A DNA stretch of 64,000 nucleotides from Nocardia suismassiliense (GCF_900269665.1 NZ_LT985361.1:3358802-3422801); one strand, 5' to 3'. Positions 16,385-25,641 are shown, numbered from the stretch's first letter. Program-made: numbers and translations. Notes: a model not told the origin generated them from the sequence alone.

Positions 16385-19300
16385 GTGGAAGCCGCGACAA
16401 TCAACGACCGCGCGCTGGCACTGTATGCGGAGTTCAACCGAACCGGAGACGTTTCGGTGTTGCGCAGGATGGTTATCATGCTCCGCGACGGGGTCTCGGC
16501 GCTGAATGGGCACGACGACGAGGTAATGGCCCTGTCGAATCTGAGTGTCGCAGCCCGTCAATTGTTCGAACTGACCGGCGATGTGGCGATGCTGCGCGAG
16601 GCCGTGGGAGCAGGCCGGAGCGCGGTGGCGACCATGCCCCCGGCGGATCCCCGCAGCGCGGTGTGCCTGACGAACCTGGGATCCGCGCTACGTTCGCTGT
16701 TCGAGCAAACAGATGACATGGCGCTGTTGCTGGAAGCGGTGCAGGCCGGACGGGACGCGGTAGCCGCTGCGCCCGAGGAGCACTTCGCCCATGGCGCGGC
16801 GCTGTCGAATCTTGCGATGATCCTGCGGGGACTGTTCGAGCGGACGGGTGAGGTCGCGGTACTCGAGGAAGCAGTGCAAGTCGGCCGGAGCGCCATAGCC
16901 GCGATCGCGGTCGATGACCCGATTCGGCCCGGATGCTTAAACGACTTCGGGATGATCCTGCGGGAACTGTTCGAGCGGACGGGTGAGGTGGCAGCTATCC
17001 AAGAGGCCGCGCGGGTTGGTCGGGAGGCAGTCTCGACAGTGCCGGACGGGCACTTCCTAGCGGCCAGGCTGCGGTCCAATCTTGGGTTCACCCTGACCGG
17101 ATTGTTCGAGCGGACCGGTGATCTGGCCGTGATCGAGGAGGCCGTGCGGGTCAGCCGTTCCGCAGTGGCAGCGGCCGGAGCCGACGATGCCTATCGAGCG
17201 GCGCTGTCGAGCAACCTGGAGATCGCGCTGCACGCTCAGTTCGACCGCACTGGAGAGATTTCGGTCATCGAGGAGGCGGTGCGCGCTGGTCGCTTGGCGG
17301 TCGACGCAACGCCGCCGGACCATCCCGCCATGGCAAGGCGTTTGACGAGCCTCGGCCTCGCGCTCAAATCGCTGTACGAACGCACGGGTGAGGCGGCAGC
17401 ACTCGAAGAGGCAGTGCGTGCAGGTCAGCGCGCGGTTGCCAGCGCTCCCGCCGATCACCCGGACCGAACGGTGTGCCTCGGCAATCTGGAGATCACGCTG
17501 CAGCGGTTGTACCAGCGTACGAAGGAACTGCCGGTACTGGAAGAAGCGGCCCGCGTCAGTCGGGCAGCGTTGGCGGCCACCGCAGCTGACCACCGGCACC
17601 GGAGCGGACGTCTGTCGAGTCTCGGCGTCATCCTGCGGACACTGCACGAGCGAACGGGTGATCCCGCCGTGATAGCGGAAGCGGTGCGGCTGGCTCGCGC
17701 GGGCATCGCGGCCACTGCGGCCGACGACCCGGATCGGCGGATGTACCTGTCCAACTTCGGTGGCATCTTGCAGCGTTCGTTCGAGCAGACCGGTGCGCTG
17801 TCCGTGTTGGAGGAGGCGGTGCAGGTGGGCCGCGACGCGGTCGCGGCGACCCCGGTCGACGATCCGGCCCGGGCCGGGTATCTGACGAATCTGGCGCTGG
17901 CCTTGCAGCGAATGTTCGTGCGCACCAAGGGTTTAGCGTATCAGTTCGAAGCGCGTGACGTCGCCGGGGCGGCCGCGACGTCACCGACGGCACCGATCAC
18001 CAAGCGCATCGCCGCCGGTCGAATGTTGGCGGGTATCGAAATGACACTTATGGCGCCCCACGCGGCGCTCGGCGCGATCGAGGCCGTCGTCGCGTTGATA
18101 CCGCAGATCGCTCCTCGGGCGTGGTCGCGGCACGACCGTGAACAGGGGCTCGGTCGGCTGGCCGGACTGGCATCGGAGGTCTGTGCGATAGCGGTCGCTG
18201 CCGGGCGCCCCGGGCGTGCGGTGGAACTGCTCGAGCAGACCCGCGGTTTGCTGCTCAACGAGACAATCGAAGACCGCACCGACCTGACCGCCCTGAATCG
18301 GGCAGCGCCGGAACTGGCCGCTGAATTCGATAGCCTGCGAGCGCAATTCACCACGATGGAAGAAGCCGATCCAGTGTCGACGCAGCCCGATGGCGGCACC
18401 AGGCGCGCGATCGAGGTCGGCGAACAGCGCAAACGGCTGCTCCAGCAATGGACTTCGTTGTTGGATCGCATCAGAGCCGTGCCCGGCTTCGCCGAATTCC
18501 TGCTGCCGCCCAGCGTTTCTCGATTGCGACGGCAAGCCGACAACGGCCCGATAGTCATGGTCTACGCGGACAATGGGGGATGTGGGGCGCTGATTCTGCG
18601 GGACGGCCCCGGCGAATGCGTGGAGTCAGTGCTGTTGCCGGACCTCACTCTGAAGACCGCCGAGAAACAAGTAGACCGATTGAACGCGGCGTTGGCCGCG
18701 GCGGACGAGTCACCCGCCGACCAGGATGCCGCGCAACGGGATATCCACGAGATCCTCGGCTGGCTGTGGGACACGATCGCGAGCAGTGTGCTCGATCGGC
18801 TCGGCATCACCCTGATGGTCAATCCCCGACCGCGGGTCAGGTGGTGCCCAGTGGGGGTGCTGGCCTACTTTCCGCTGCACGCCGCGGGCCACCACACCCG
18901 GCCCGGTCGTCGCACGGTGCTGGATCGCACCGTGTCGTCCTACATCACCACGATTCGGTTGCTCGAACGGGCGCGCGGCCGTACGGTAACCGCCGCGCCG
19001 ACCGCGATGATCATTGCTATGCCCAGCACGCCCGGCGTGCCCGGCGGGATGCCATTGCCGGGTGTGCATCGAGAGACTCGGCGGCTGTCCCGTCTATTGG
19101 CCGGCCCGTTGATCCTCGACGGCCCCGACGCCACCCATGATGCGGTCGCGACCGCGCTGGCCGGGCACTCGATCGCGCACTTCGCTTGTCATGGCGTATC
19201 CGACCGAGCCCGTCCGGCCGACAGCCGCCTGTTGCTCTACGACCATGCGACCGCGCCGCTCACCGTCACCGCCTTGGCGCGACTCGACCTGACCTCCGCT

Positions 19301-19609
19301 GATCTGGCCTACCTGTCGGTGTGCAGCACTACCCACACCACCGCGGCTCTGGTCGATGAGGCCATTCACCTCACTGCCGCAATTCATCTCGCGGGCTATC
19401 GCCACGTCATCGGCACGCTGTGGCCGATCAACGACGCCGCCGCCATACGGATCGCCGTCGATTTCTACACCCGGCTGACCAGAAACGGCACCCAGCCGCC
19501 GCGGACGGAAGACACCGCGTACGCGTTGGCCGAGGCAGTTCGCCGGCTGCGCGACGACAATCCGATGATTCCCACCCGCTGGGCCGCCCATCTCCATCAG
19601 GGCGTGTAG
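16385..19609 (+). CDS. CHAT-domain caspase-like protease with 45-residue repeats (CATRA-type)
   Basis: This 1074-residue protein has about twelve helical repeats of exactly 45 residues at residues 15-530 (consensus LFERTGxxAVLEEAVxxGRxAV then NLGxxL). They are tetratricopeptide-like and probably bind a partner or sense a signal. A helical linker (about 540-730) leads to a CHAT peptidase (about 760-1060) with the dyad His936 (FACHG) and Cys980 (SVCST), and ends in GTLWPINDAAA typical of the family. It should be a cytoplasmic Cys protease. The start is GTG; no strong ribosome site is seen. It is followed after 109 bases by the effector/cyclase operon. The repeat-CHAT organisation fits the caspase-TPR partner of CATRA conflict systems; the assignment is from memory of the family. 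Confidence 0.85.
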   Translation: MEAATINDRALALYAEFNRTGDVSVLRRMVIMLRDGVSALNGHDDEVMALSNLSVAARQLFELTGDVAMLREAVGAGRSAVATMPPADPRSAVCLTNLGSALRSLFEQTDDMALLLEAVQAGRDAVAAAPEEHFAHGAALSNLAMILRGLFERTGEVAVLEEAVQVGRSAIAAIAVDDPIRPGCLNDFGMILRELFERTGEVAAIQEAARVGREAVSTVPDGHFLAARLRSNLGFTLTGLFERTGDLAVIEEAVRVSRSAVAAAGADDAYRAALSSNLEIALHAQFDRTGEISVIEEAVRAGRLAVDATPPDHPAMARRLTSLGLALKSLYERTGEAAALEEAVRAGQRAVASAPADHPDRTVCLGNLEITLQRLYQRTKELPVLEEAARVSRAALAATAADHRHRSGRLSSLGVILRTLHERTGDPAVIAEAVRLARAGIAATAADDPDRRMYLSNFGGILQRSFEQTGALSVLEEAVQVGRDAVAATPVDDPARAGYLTNLALALQRMFVRTKGLAYQFEARDVAGAAATSPTAPITKRIAAGRMLAGIEMTLMAPHAALGAIEAVVALIPQIAPRAWSRHDREQGLGRLAGLASEVCAIAVAAGRPGRAVELLEQTRGLLLNETIEDRTDLTALNRAAPELAAEFDSLRAQFTTMEEADPVSTQPDGGTRRAIEVGEQRKRLLQQWTSLLDRIRAVPGFAEFLLPPSVSRLRRQADNGPIVMVYADNGGCGALILRDGPGECVESVLLPDLTLKTAEKQVDRLNAALAAADESPADQDAAQRDIHEILGWLWDTIASSVLDRLGITLMVNPRPRVRWCPVGVLAYFPLHAAGHHTRPGRRTVLDRTVSSYITTIRLLERARGRTVTAAPTAMIIAMPSTPGVPGGMPLPGVHRETRRLSRLLAGPLILDGPDATHDAVATALAGHSIAHFACHGVSDRARPADSRLLLYDHATAPLTVTALARLDLTSADLAYLSVCSTTHTTAALVDEAIHLTAAIHLAGYRHVIGTLWPINDAAAIRIAVDFYTRLTRNGTQPPRTEDTAYALAEAVRRLRDDNPMIPTRWAAHLHQGV
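16420..17960 (+). repeat. 135-bp coding repeats in the CHAT protein gene
   Basis: Repeats of 135 bases encode the 45-residue units. Two neighbouring units share a nearly identical block: CTGTTCGAGCGGACGGGTG begins at 16832 and again at 16967, with matching sequence on either side. The others are diverged. This indicates recent duplication of at least one unit. Confidence 0.85.
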
Positions 19610-19638
19610 AAATTCGGCCACGGGGGATCGCCGGTCGC

Positions 19639-19667
19639 TGTAGGACGTTTGGGGGACACCGCATTCG
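19639..19667 (+). promoter_or_regulatory. 29-bp element, copy 2 (upstream of effector/cyclase operon)
   Basis: This is the second copy of the element at 16331, with 27 of 29 bases identical and differences only at positions 7 and 15. It lies 51 bases before the start of the Pycsar-like effector gene. A GATAAAC hexamer-like stretch about ten bases downstream could be the -10 box. The copy marks the start of a second transcription unit in the island. Confidence 0.7.
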
Positions 19668-19718
19668 TGTGGCTATCGATAAACTGTTGCTATGCAGAAA
19701 CTTTCGTGATGCACGGGG

Positions 19719-20354
19719 ATGGTGATCCGGAAATTGACCTCGCTCGCAGGAGTATTGGCCGGACTCGGCTGCAGTAGGCGGCGCAACAGTCGGAACAAGC
19801 TTGTGCGGGAGAGCCTTTCCGCTCTCGGCGACGCCGACAGTGACACGGTGCCGCCCTGGGAGGATGCCAAGTTGACCATGACGGAGTTCGGCAACTGGAT
19901 CAAGAATGCCGACACCAAGCTGACCGTGCTGGCGGCCGCCCTCGGCATCGTGATGGCCGCCGTCGCGTCGAAAGCCGATTCGTTTCGCAAGGCGCTTGCT
20001 AATCCCGAGTTCGACTGCAAGTGGACATTGATCACGGCCTTGTTGCTGCTATCGGCTGCCATCGTGGTGACCGCCGGGTACCTGTACGTGGCACTCGTTC
20101 CGCGAACGACGTCCTTGGGTCATAACCGTTTCGCCTGGCCGAGCGTTGTTGTGGACGGGCGGCCGCCGTGGAATCTGGAGCACCGATCGACGCTGGACGA
20201 GGCCTGGTCGCACAACCACGCGCTCGCCGGTATCGCCGGAAAGAAGTACGCGGCATTCAGAAAGGCGTTGCGCACCTTCGGTATAGCTCTGCTGCTGTGC
20301 GCGGTGTGCATCACGCTCGCGACGTGGCAGGCGGTGGACGTGCATGGCCAGTAG
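19719..20354 (+). CDS. Pycsar-effector-like transmembrane protein (PycTM/DUF5706 type)
   Basis: This 211-residue protein has a charged N-terminus and the segment MTEFGNWIKNADTKLTVLAA (about 53-72), whose NADTK followed by a hydrophobic helix is the hallmark of Pycsar TM effectors. Three membrane helices are visible (about 65-85, 102-127, 185-207). In Pycsar defence such proteins are triggered by cCMP or cUMP and damage the membrane. Here a class III cyclase domain is encoded two genes downstream, which fits. The ATG at 19719 has only GGGG nearby, so the true start may be the internal Met54 region. The similarity is clear by eye but needs an HMM check. Confidence 0.75.
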   Translation: MVIRKLTSLAGVLAGLGCSRRRNSRNKLVRESLSALGDADSDTVPPWEDAKLTMTEFGNWIKNADTKLTVLAAALGIVMAAVASKADSFRKALANPEFDCKWTLITALLLLSAAIVVTAGYLYVALVPRTTSLGHNRFAWPSVVVDGRPPWNLEHRSTLDEAWSHNHALAGIAGKKYAAFRKALRTFGIALLLCAVCITLATWQAVDVHGQ

Positions 20355-20380
20355 CGGCGACCGGACAACTGAGGTGAGAT

Positions 20381-20746
20381 ATGAGTGAACCTGTCGATGG
20401 GTCGGCGGCCACGCCGGGGGTACCGCCGCTCGATGACGAAACGCGGGACGACATCCTCGATGTGCTGAGTGATCTCGCGGAGTGGCGGCTGCCACCGCCA
20501 CGGGGGGCATATGTGGCGCAGGCAGTCGACGCGCTTACCGAGGCGGTGGCGAATGGTGACGCGCTCGCCGTCCGGGAAGCCATCGACGAGGTCGAGCTGA
20601 TGGGTCCGGTCCGGGCCACCCGCATCGGCACCAGCGACCGCTCGTCGGCGCCGAGCCGGGTGATGGATCGGGTGAACACCCTGGTGCACACGCTGGGTGG
20701 AGATCCGGCAGCGGCCAGCTCCGGCACCACTGACGAGCCCGAGTAG
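20381..20746 (+). CDS. Small CATRA-associated protein
   Basis: This 121-residue acidic, helical protein has the core LSDLAEWRLPPPRGAYVAQA followed by LTEAVANGD and EVELMGPVRATRIG. This pattern resembles the short helical proteins that accompany CATRA caspase-TPR systems; that resemblance is recalled, not searched. A good ribosome site (GAGGTGA) lies just before the ATG. The gene lies 26 bases after the effector gene and two bases before the cyclase gene, so it is co-translated with both. It may be an adaptor or the silencing partner of the system. Confidence 0.7.
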   Translation: MSEPVDGSAATPGVPPLDDETRDDILDVLSDLAEWRLPPPRGAYVAQAVDALTEAVANGDALAVREAIDEVELMGPVRATRIGTSDRSSAPSRVMDRVNTLVHTLGGDPAAASSGTTDEPE

Positions 20747-20748
20747 GC

Positions 20749-22467
20749 GTGGCGATGGCCGAGGGCGGCTTGGACGACCAAGAGCTGGTCGTGCACGTGT
20801 TCGCGCCGCTCGACGGCCCGTGGGCCGAGGCGGCGGAACAGCAACTGCGCGCGATCTGGACACGCAGCAGCGAGCAACTCGGAATCGACCGCTCGGTGGG
20901 CGCATTCGGTCTGCCGTCGCGGCTGCCGGAGGGACGGCTGCACAGCGCGTCGGGCGCGCCACTTGCGGTCGCGGAGGATCGCACCGGGGACTTTCAGATG
21001 ATCGCCCGCCGCGACCACGACATCGTGAACTTCTCCCTGGTGTTCGCCACACCGCTGGACACCGAGGGCCGTCGGCTGCGCATCGGATCGGCGGTGCCAC
21101 CGGGCTGGCGCGAATTCGACCGGTGGTGGCGGCAGCTCGCTATCGAGGGCGTCGATGCCTTTCTCGGCACCGCTGTGCTGTACCAGGCGCAGCTTCCAGA
21201 CGAAGACACCGTCGCCCTGCCCCGGACAGTGCAGTGGGCGTTGCCGTTCCGCTTGACCGCAGAACCCTGGTTGCCGCAGCCGAGCCCGGATGGATCGGGT
21301 CTGGCGGTGTGGGAGTTCGGCTCGGCTGATACCGACCCGAACCGGGTTCTCGTCGTCGGCGCGCCCCGTGGGCGCGGTGCCGAGTTGAGTGCGTGGACCT
21401 GGAGTGACGGCGGGGGGGCGATGCCGCCGCTGGCTCGTTACCTCATGCACGCGGCCAAACTTCGATACGAAGCCCGCGTCCTGGGCGACGGGTCGCGGCT
21501 TCGGCAACTGCAACGGCGGGCCAAAGACCGAGTCATCGGTCTGACTCCGGTCTTGACCGCCTCGGGTTCGGTGCCGGCGGCTACGAGCCAGATCCAGGCC
21601 TTGGCCGCCGACGAGGCGAACTTGGTTGCGACCCTGGGCGACCTGCAGGACATCCGGCACACGATCGAGATCGCCGAGCACAACATGCGGCTATCCATGC
21701 CCGCCCCGTGTCCCGCGGACCACGCTCTGGCCGAACTGCTGCCACAACGGGTCAGCGACGCGACCGTCTATTTGCACACCACGCTGGACCAGGTGCGGCA
21801 CATGCGAGAGCTGCTGGCGGCAAGGCACATCGGGCCGCAGGTCGCCCCGGCTGCGCCGGAATCAGTGCTGACAGAACCGCATCCGGGTCGGGCCTCGACG
21901 CCACCGCGCGGCCGGACCGAACTGCGCCTCGGCTTCGCGGTGGACATAGCGGGCTACAGCCGCCGGTCCGCCCCGGCGCAGACCGACGTCCAACGCAGAC
22001 TGGCTGCCCTGGTCCGCGAGGTGGTGCGGGCGCTCGGACTCGAGCTGGCGGAGACCGATCGGGAAGGCACCGGCGACGGGATGAAGGTGTTCCTCCCGCT
22101 GACGACCGAAATCCCCGAGGCACTACCGACTTTGCTGCGCGCATGGCACGAATTGATCACTATCGACAATCGTCGCTCACCGGATCGCATGCGGTTACGT
22201 GCCTCGGCCGCCGTCGGCCTGTTCGGCCCCGGTGACATCGGGTTCACCGGCGAGACGGTCATCGAGATCATCCGAATCCTCGACAGCCCACCGCTGTATC
22301 AGGCGCTGGCCGACAACCCGGATTCGGACTTGGAGTTCATGATCTCGGGCCGGCTGCACGAGGTGGTTGTCGAACCCGAATACCCACTGCTCGAGGCGTT
22401 TCGATTCGAGCGCCGCCGGGTGCAAACGAAGAACTACGACAAGGACGGCTGGCTGTGGGTCAGATGA
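20749..22467 (+). CDS. CATRA-like sensor fused to class III nucleotide cyclase domain
   Basis: This is a 572-residue protein. Its N-terminal 370 residues resemble the CATRA partner proteins (QELVVHVFAPLDGPWAEAAE, then FREFDRWW-like and YLMHAAKLRYEARVLGDGS coiled segments). The C-terminal part (about 390-570) is a class III nucleotidyl cyclase: LGFAVDIAGYS gives metal-binding Asp399 and GTGDGMKVF gives Asp443, with AAVGLFGPGDIGFTGETV following. Both metal Asp residues are kept, so it is probably active. It could make cCMP or cUMP, as PycC does, for the membrane effector upstream; the base preference cannot be judged. GTG 20749 or ATG 20755 may be the start. Confidence 0.8.
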   Translation: MAMAEGGLDDQELVVHVFAPLDGPWAEAAEQQLRAIWTRSSEQLGIDRSVGAFGLPSRLPEGRLHSASGAPLAVAEDRTGDFQMIARRDHDIVNFSLVFATPLDTEGRRLRIGSAVPPGWREFDRWWRQLAIEGVDAFLGTAVLYQAQLPDEDTVALPRTVQWALPFRLTAEPWLPQPSPDGSGLAVWEFGSADTDPNRVLVVGAPRGRGAELSAWTWSDGGGAMPPLARYLMHAAKLRYEARVLGDGSRLRQLQRRAKDRVIGLTPVLTASGSVPAATSQIQALAADEANLVATLGDLQDIRHTIEIAEHNMRLSMPAPCPADHALAELLPQRVSDATVYLHTTLDQVRHMRELLAARHIGPQVAPAAPESVLTEPHPGRASTPPRGRTELRLGFAVDIAGYSRRSAPAQTDVQRRLAALVREVVRALGLELAETDREGTGDGMKVFLPLTTEIPEALPTLLRAWHELITIDNRRSPDRMRLRASAAVGLFGPGDIGFTGETVIEIIRILDSPPLYQALADNPDSDLEFMISGRLHEVVVEPEYPLLEAFRFERRRVQTKNYDKDGWLWVR

Positions 22468-22480
22468 GTCCGCGGCTGCC

Positions 22481-24382
22481 ATGAGCGCAATGGATCAGGG
22501 CGCGCTGAGCGATCTGGTATTCAGCAAGTCTTACTCGAACGGATTGGCTCGGCAGGTGTTCAAGCGGAAGAAGAGCCGGATCGATCCGGTGATGGTGCGG
22601 CGGGTTGAGCAGCTGAGGCAGCAATTCACCCTCGCTGAGGGATCGGATTCGCTGGAGCAGGTTCGGGCGACGCTTGCCGAATTGAATCTGTTCGTCTTGG
22701 AGTTCGTGCCGACGATGGGTACCGATCTGCGGAAGGCGTTGATCGGCACGGAGGTGTTGCGCTGGGCGATCATCCTGGAAACGCGACTACCGGAGTGTAA
22801 TTGGTTCCGGGTGGCGATGATGGCGACGATGCACTCCGGGGCCTACGCACACGCCGTGGCGCAGTTCTGGCAGAACGATGAAACGCAGATGCCGTTGCGG
22901 GCGGCCAATCAGCTCGTCTTCGAGCTCGGCGCCTATGCCAACCATCGGTGTTCGATGCCTGCTTTCGCGCCGCTGCTGCTGGAAAACGTTTCTGGCAGTT
23001 TGTATCTGGCGACGCAGGTGATGACCGCGATCCGTGCCGTCGACCCCGACCCGCAGCGCCTGTTCGACCTGGCGCAAGAAAACCAGCGATGGGTCGCCGA
23101 CATCCAGTCGGAGGACTTCTGGGACCACCGGGATCGTGATACGCGAGTGATCAATCGGCGGCTCGAGGAGTTCCGTGCCCGCCAGGTGAAACTCGTCGAA
23201 GCCGCACCGCCCCATCGCATCACGCTCGAAGCCGATGTGCGGCACTGTGTCACCGAGCTGGCGGCCGTTCGCTCGTGCCGCGACATCCTTTACGTCGTCG
23301 CGACCCCGCTCGGCGGTGTCGCGTTTCGTACCTTCGGCGACACCGCGCGTATCGGCCGGACAGTCAGCGTCGACCTGCCTCGGTTCACGAGTCAGTACGT
23401 GCAAGCGTGGCACGCGCGCATCGTCGAACTGTATCGGCGGCGAGAGCATGACGGTCTGGGCGCGGTGGCGTTACACAACGAACTCAGCGAGATCCTGACC
23501 GAACTCGGCGCGGCCACCTTGGCGGTGATCCGCGTGCAATGGCCGGACCTGCACGCCTTCGCGCTCGCACCAGTCGGTGCGGCCGCCACGCTGCCACTCG
23601 GCGGCGCACTGGTGGACGGCCTCCCCGCGCAACTGCAATTCGACATGACCGTCGTACCCAACGCCAGCATCTTTCTCACCGCCACTCTGCACGCCAGACC
23701 GGCTTCCCGCGCCGCGGTAGTTGCCGTGGATCCGTCGACAGGCGATGATTTCTTGCCGAAGGTCGGGCCGGAAGGTGACGCGATAGCCGCTATACACCAG
23801 ACACATTCGGTGAATCTGCGACCGAACATCGCGCCGATATCGGACGAGAACGAACCGATCCGCGTCCGGACCATGGCACCGAGCAGGCAACGCGAGATCG
23901 CCGATGAGCTAGTTCTCTACCCTGCCGCGCCGCATCCGGACGGCGGCATCCTGGACGGCATCGAGCGCGCCGCCATCGTGCACCTCGCGTGCCATGGCGT
24001 ACTGGTCGAGGAGCCGGTGTTCAACTCGGTGCTGCTGCTCGGCGAGAATCCGGTATCGCTCAGCGAGTTCCTCATCCGGCCGGTGGCGCCGGGCGGGGTG
24101 ATCGTTCTGTCGGCCTGCTACGTGGGCGGCGTGGTGACCAGTCTGCCGAACGAGCTGCTCGGGTTCCCCGCCGTCTTCTTGTCGGCGGGGGCGCGCACCG
24201 TGATCGCCTCCGCGATACCGGTGATCGATTCCCGCGCGACGATCACCTTCCTGGAAGATCTCCATCGCGGACTGCGGGCGGGCGAGGAAGGGCACATCGC
24301 GCTGCGGTCGGCCGTCGCGGCGTCGTATGCCCGCGGCGACCGTTGCTTCACCTGGGCCGGATTCACCGCATACGGTGCTTGA
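22481..24382 (+). CDS. Second CHAT-domain protease
   Basis: This 633-residue protein has a mostly helical N-terminal region (about 1-420) without clear repeats and a C-terminal CHAT peptidase (about 440-633). The dyad is His505 (HLACHG) and Cys546 (LSACYVGG), followed by PNELLGFPAVFLSAGARTVI, which is typical of the family. The gene begins 13 bases after the cyclase stop and is the last gene of the operon. A system with two CHAT proteases, one carrying repeats and one not, suggests a protease cascade or two effectors. ATG 22481 or 22490 may be the start; no strong ribosome site is seen. Confidence 0.82.
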   Translation: MSAMDQGALSDLVFSKSYSNGLARQVFKRKKSRIDPVMVRRVEQLRQQFTLAEGSDSLEQVRATLAELNLFVLEFVPTMGTDLRKALIGTEVLRWAIILETRLPECNWFRVAMMATMHSGAYAHAVAQFWQNDETQMPLRAANQLVFELGAYANHRCSMPAFAPLLLENVSGSLYLATQVMTAIRAVDPDPQRLFDLAQENQRWVADIQSEDFWDHRDRDTRVINRRLEEFRARQVKLVEAAPPHRITLEADVRHCVTELAAVRSCRDILYVVATPLGGVAFRTFGDTARIGRTVSVDLPRFTSQYVQAWHARIVELYRRREHDGLGAVALHNELSEILTELGAATLAVIRVQWPDLHAFALAPVGAAATLPLGGALVDGLPAQLQFDMTVVPNASIFLTATLHARPASRAAVVAVDPSTGDDFLPKVGPEGDAIAAIHQTHSVNLRPNIAPISDENEPIRVRTMAPSRQREIADELVLYPAAPHPDGGILDGIERAAIVHLACHGVLVEEPVFNSVLLLGENPVSLSEFLIRPVAPGGVIVLSACYVGGVVTSLPNELLGFPAVFLSAGARTVIASAIPVIDSRATITFLEDLHRGLRAGEEGHIALRSAVAASYARGDRCFTWAGFTAYGA

Positions 24383-24393
24383 CGACCTGGCTA

Positions 24394-24418
24394 AGACATC
24401 CGTCTACGACAAATGTCT
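24394..24418. promoter_or_regulatory. Inverted repeat, candidate TetR operator
   Basis: AGACAT and ATGTCT are separated by 13 bases, just upstream of the TetR gene start. The position fits autoregulation by that regulator. Confidence 0.5.
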
Positions 24419-24440
24419 AAGACGCTGGTAACCTCGCGGG

Positions 24441-25013
24441 ATGGGAAATCGCGAAGACCTGCTGGCCGGAGCGCGCAAGGCGGTGCTGGAGCGTGGGCTC
24501 GCCAAGACCACCGCGCGCGATATCGCCGGTGCGGCGGGTGTGAGTCTCGCGGCCATCGGCTATCACTTCGGGTCGAAGGACCGGCTGGTCACCGAGGCGA
24601 TCGCCGAGTCGGTCGGGGGCGGGGTGGGGGACGGCATGGAGGCGGCGATCCGGGCCGGGGGCGCGGGCAAAACGCTGTGGGATGCGTTGGGCCCCACCTG
24701 GTCCGGTCTGCTCGAGATACTCGACACCAGCCATGAGGCGCTGTTGCTGAGCGCGGAGAATGCCCTGCTCATCGCGCGGTCGCCGGAGTCGCAGGAGTAC
24801 ATGGCCGAGGCCATCCAGACCGGGTACGACGATCTCGCGACTACGTTGCGCGAGGTGCATCCCGAGCTGTCGGTGGAGCAGGCGCGAGCCGTCGGCACGC
24901 TGTTCTTCCTGCTGTTCCAGGGGCTGGCGATGACGCATCTGATCGCACCGACCGCCGCGGCCGTGGATGGCGAGCAGATCGCCCTTGCCGTGCAGACGTT
25001 GCGCGACATGTAG
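24441..25013 (+). CDS. TetR-family transcriptional regulator
   Basis: This 190-residue repressor has an N-terminal helix-turn-helix (TARDIAGAAGVSLAAIGYHF, about 23-42) and a C-terminal ligand domain without a recognisable ligand. An inverted repeat lies at 24394-24418, 23 bases before the ATG. It does not obviously belong to the defence island, which ends 59 bases upstream; the downstream gene is convergent. Its target is unknown. Confidence 0.85.
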   Translation: MGNREDLLAGARKAVLERGLAKTTARDIAGAAGVSLAAIGYHFGSKDRLVTEAIAESVGGGVGDGMEAAIRAGGAGKTLWDALGPTWSGLLEILDTSHEALLLSAENALLIARSPESQEYMAEAIQTGYDDLATTLREVHPELSVEQARAVGTLFFLLFQGLAMTHLIAPTAAAVDGEQIALAVQTLRDM

Positions 25014-25044
25014 TTTCAGCCGCCCAGTCGGTGCTGCCGCGTGG

Positions 25045-25641
25045 TCAGCGGTCGAGCGGGTTTGCCGCGATGCGGGTCGCGATACCGCTGCGCAGAGCCG
25101 CGGCGGGTGAACTGTGCGGTTTACGGTCGGCCTGGTTCTGGAAGCAGGCGAGGAATTTTTCGGGGAGTCCCGCCCTGGGGTGGCTTTCCAGGACGCTGCG
25201 GCGGAACTCGGCCGGGAACGCCGTGCAGTCGCGACCCGAGATGTCCACTGCGGTCCCGTATGCCAAGAGATGGCCTTCGGGGTCGGCGGTGACGTCGACA
25301 CCGTCCGCCATATGGGCGACGATCACCTCGGACACCCGCACGCGCCGCGGCACGGGCCAACCGGATGCGGCGCCGAAGACCCAGGCCAGGTGACCGCCCG
25401 CGACCTCGAACGAGAGACCGTGGTTGTCGAACTGCTCGACCAGGCCGAGATCGTGCAGCAGCGCCGCGACATACAGCAGTTCCGCGTCGAAAGCGATGCC
25501 GTTGGACTGCGCATGGCCCGCGGCCCACAGGTACGAACGAACCGAGTGGTTGAACAGGGCGGGCGTGCAGTAGGCGGCCGCCACCTCGGTGGCGGCGCGG
25601 CAACTCGCGGAGTCGGGCATCGTCAGGTCTTGGAGCTTCAC
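25045..25641 (-). CDS. HD-domain protein
   Basis: This 198-residue protein has an HD metal-dependent hydrolase core: FNHSVRSYLWAAG gives the first His, and LLYVAALLHDLGLVEQF gives the HD pair. This arrangement is typical of cyanamide-hydratase-like and related HD proteins, which are often annotated as phosphohydrolases; the true substrate is not known. GTG at 25641 is chosen because the frame upstream to 25704 adds a cysteine-rich non-conserved stretch; an ATG seven codons later is an alternative. Confidence 0.75.
   Translation of the reverse strand: MKLQDLTMPDSASCRAATEVAAAYCTPALFNHSVRSYLWAAGHAQSNGIAFDAELLYVAALLHDLGLVEQFDNHGLSFEVAGGHLAWVFGAASGWPVPRRVRVSEVIVAHMADGVDVTADPEGHLLAYGTAVDISGRDCTAFPAEFRRSVLESHPRAGLPEKFLACFQNQADRKPHSSPAAALRSGIATRIAANPLDR

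Noticed and set aside
16420..17960. CRISPR-like array
   Set aside because: The regular 135-base periodicity is coding repeats in the CHAT gene, without spacers.
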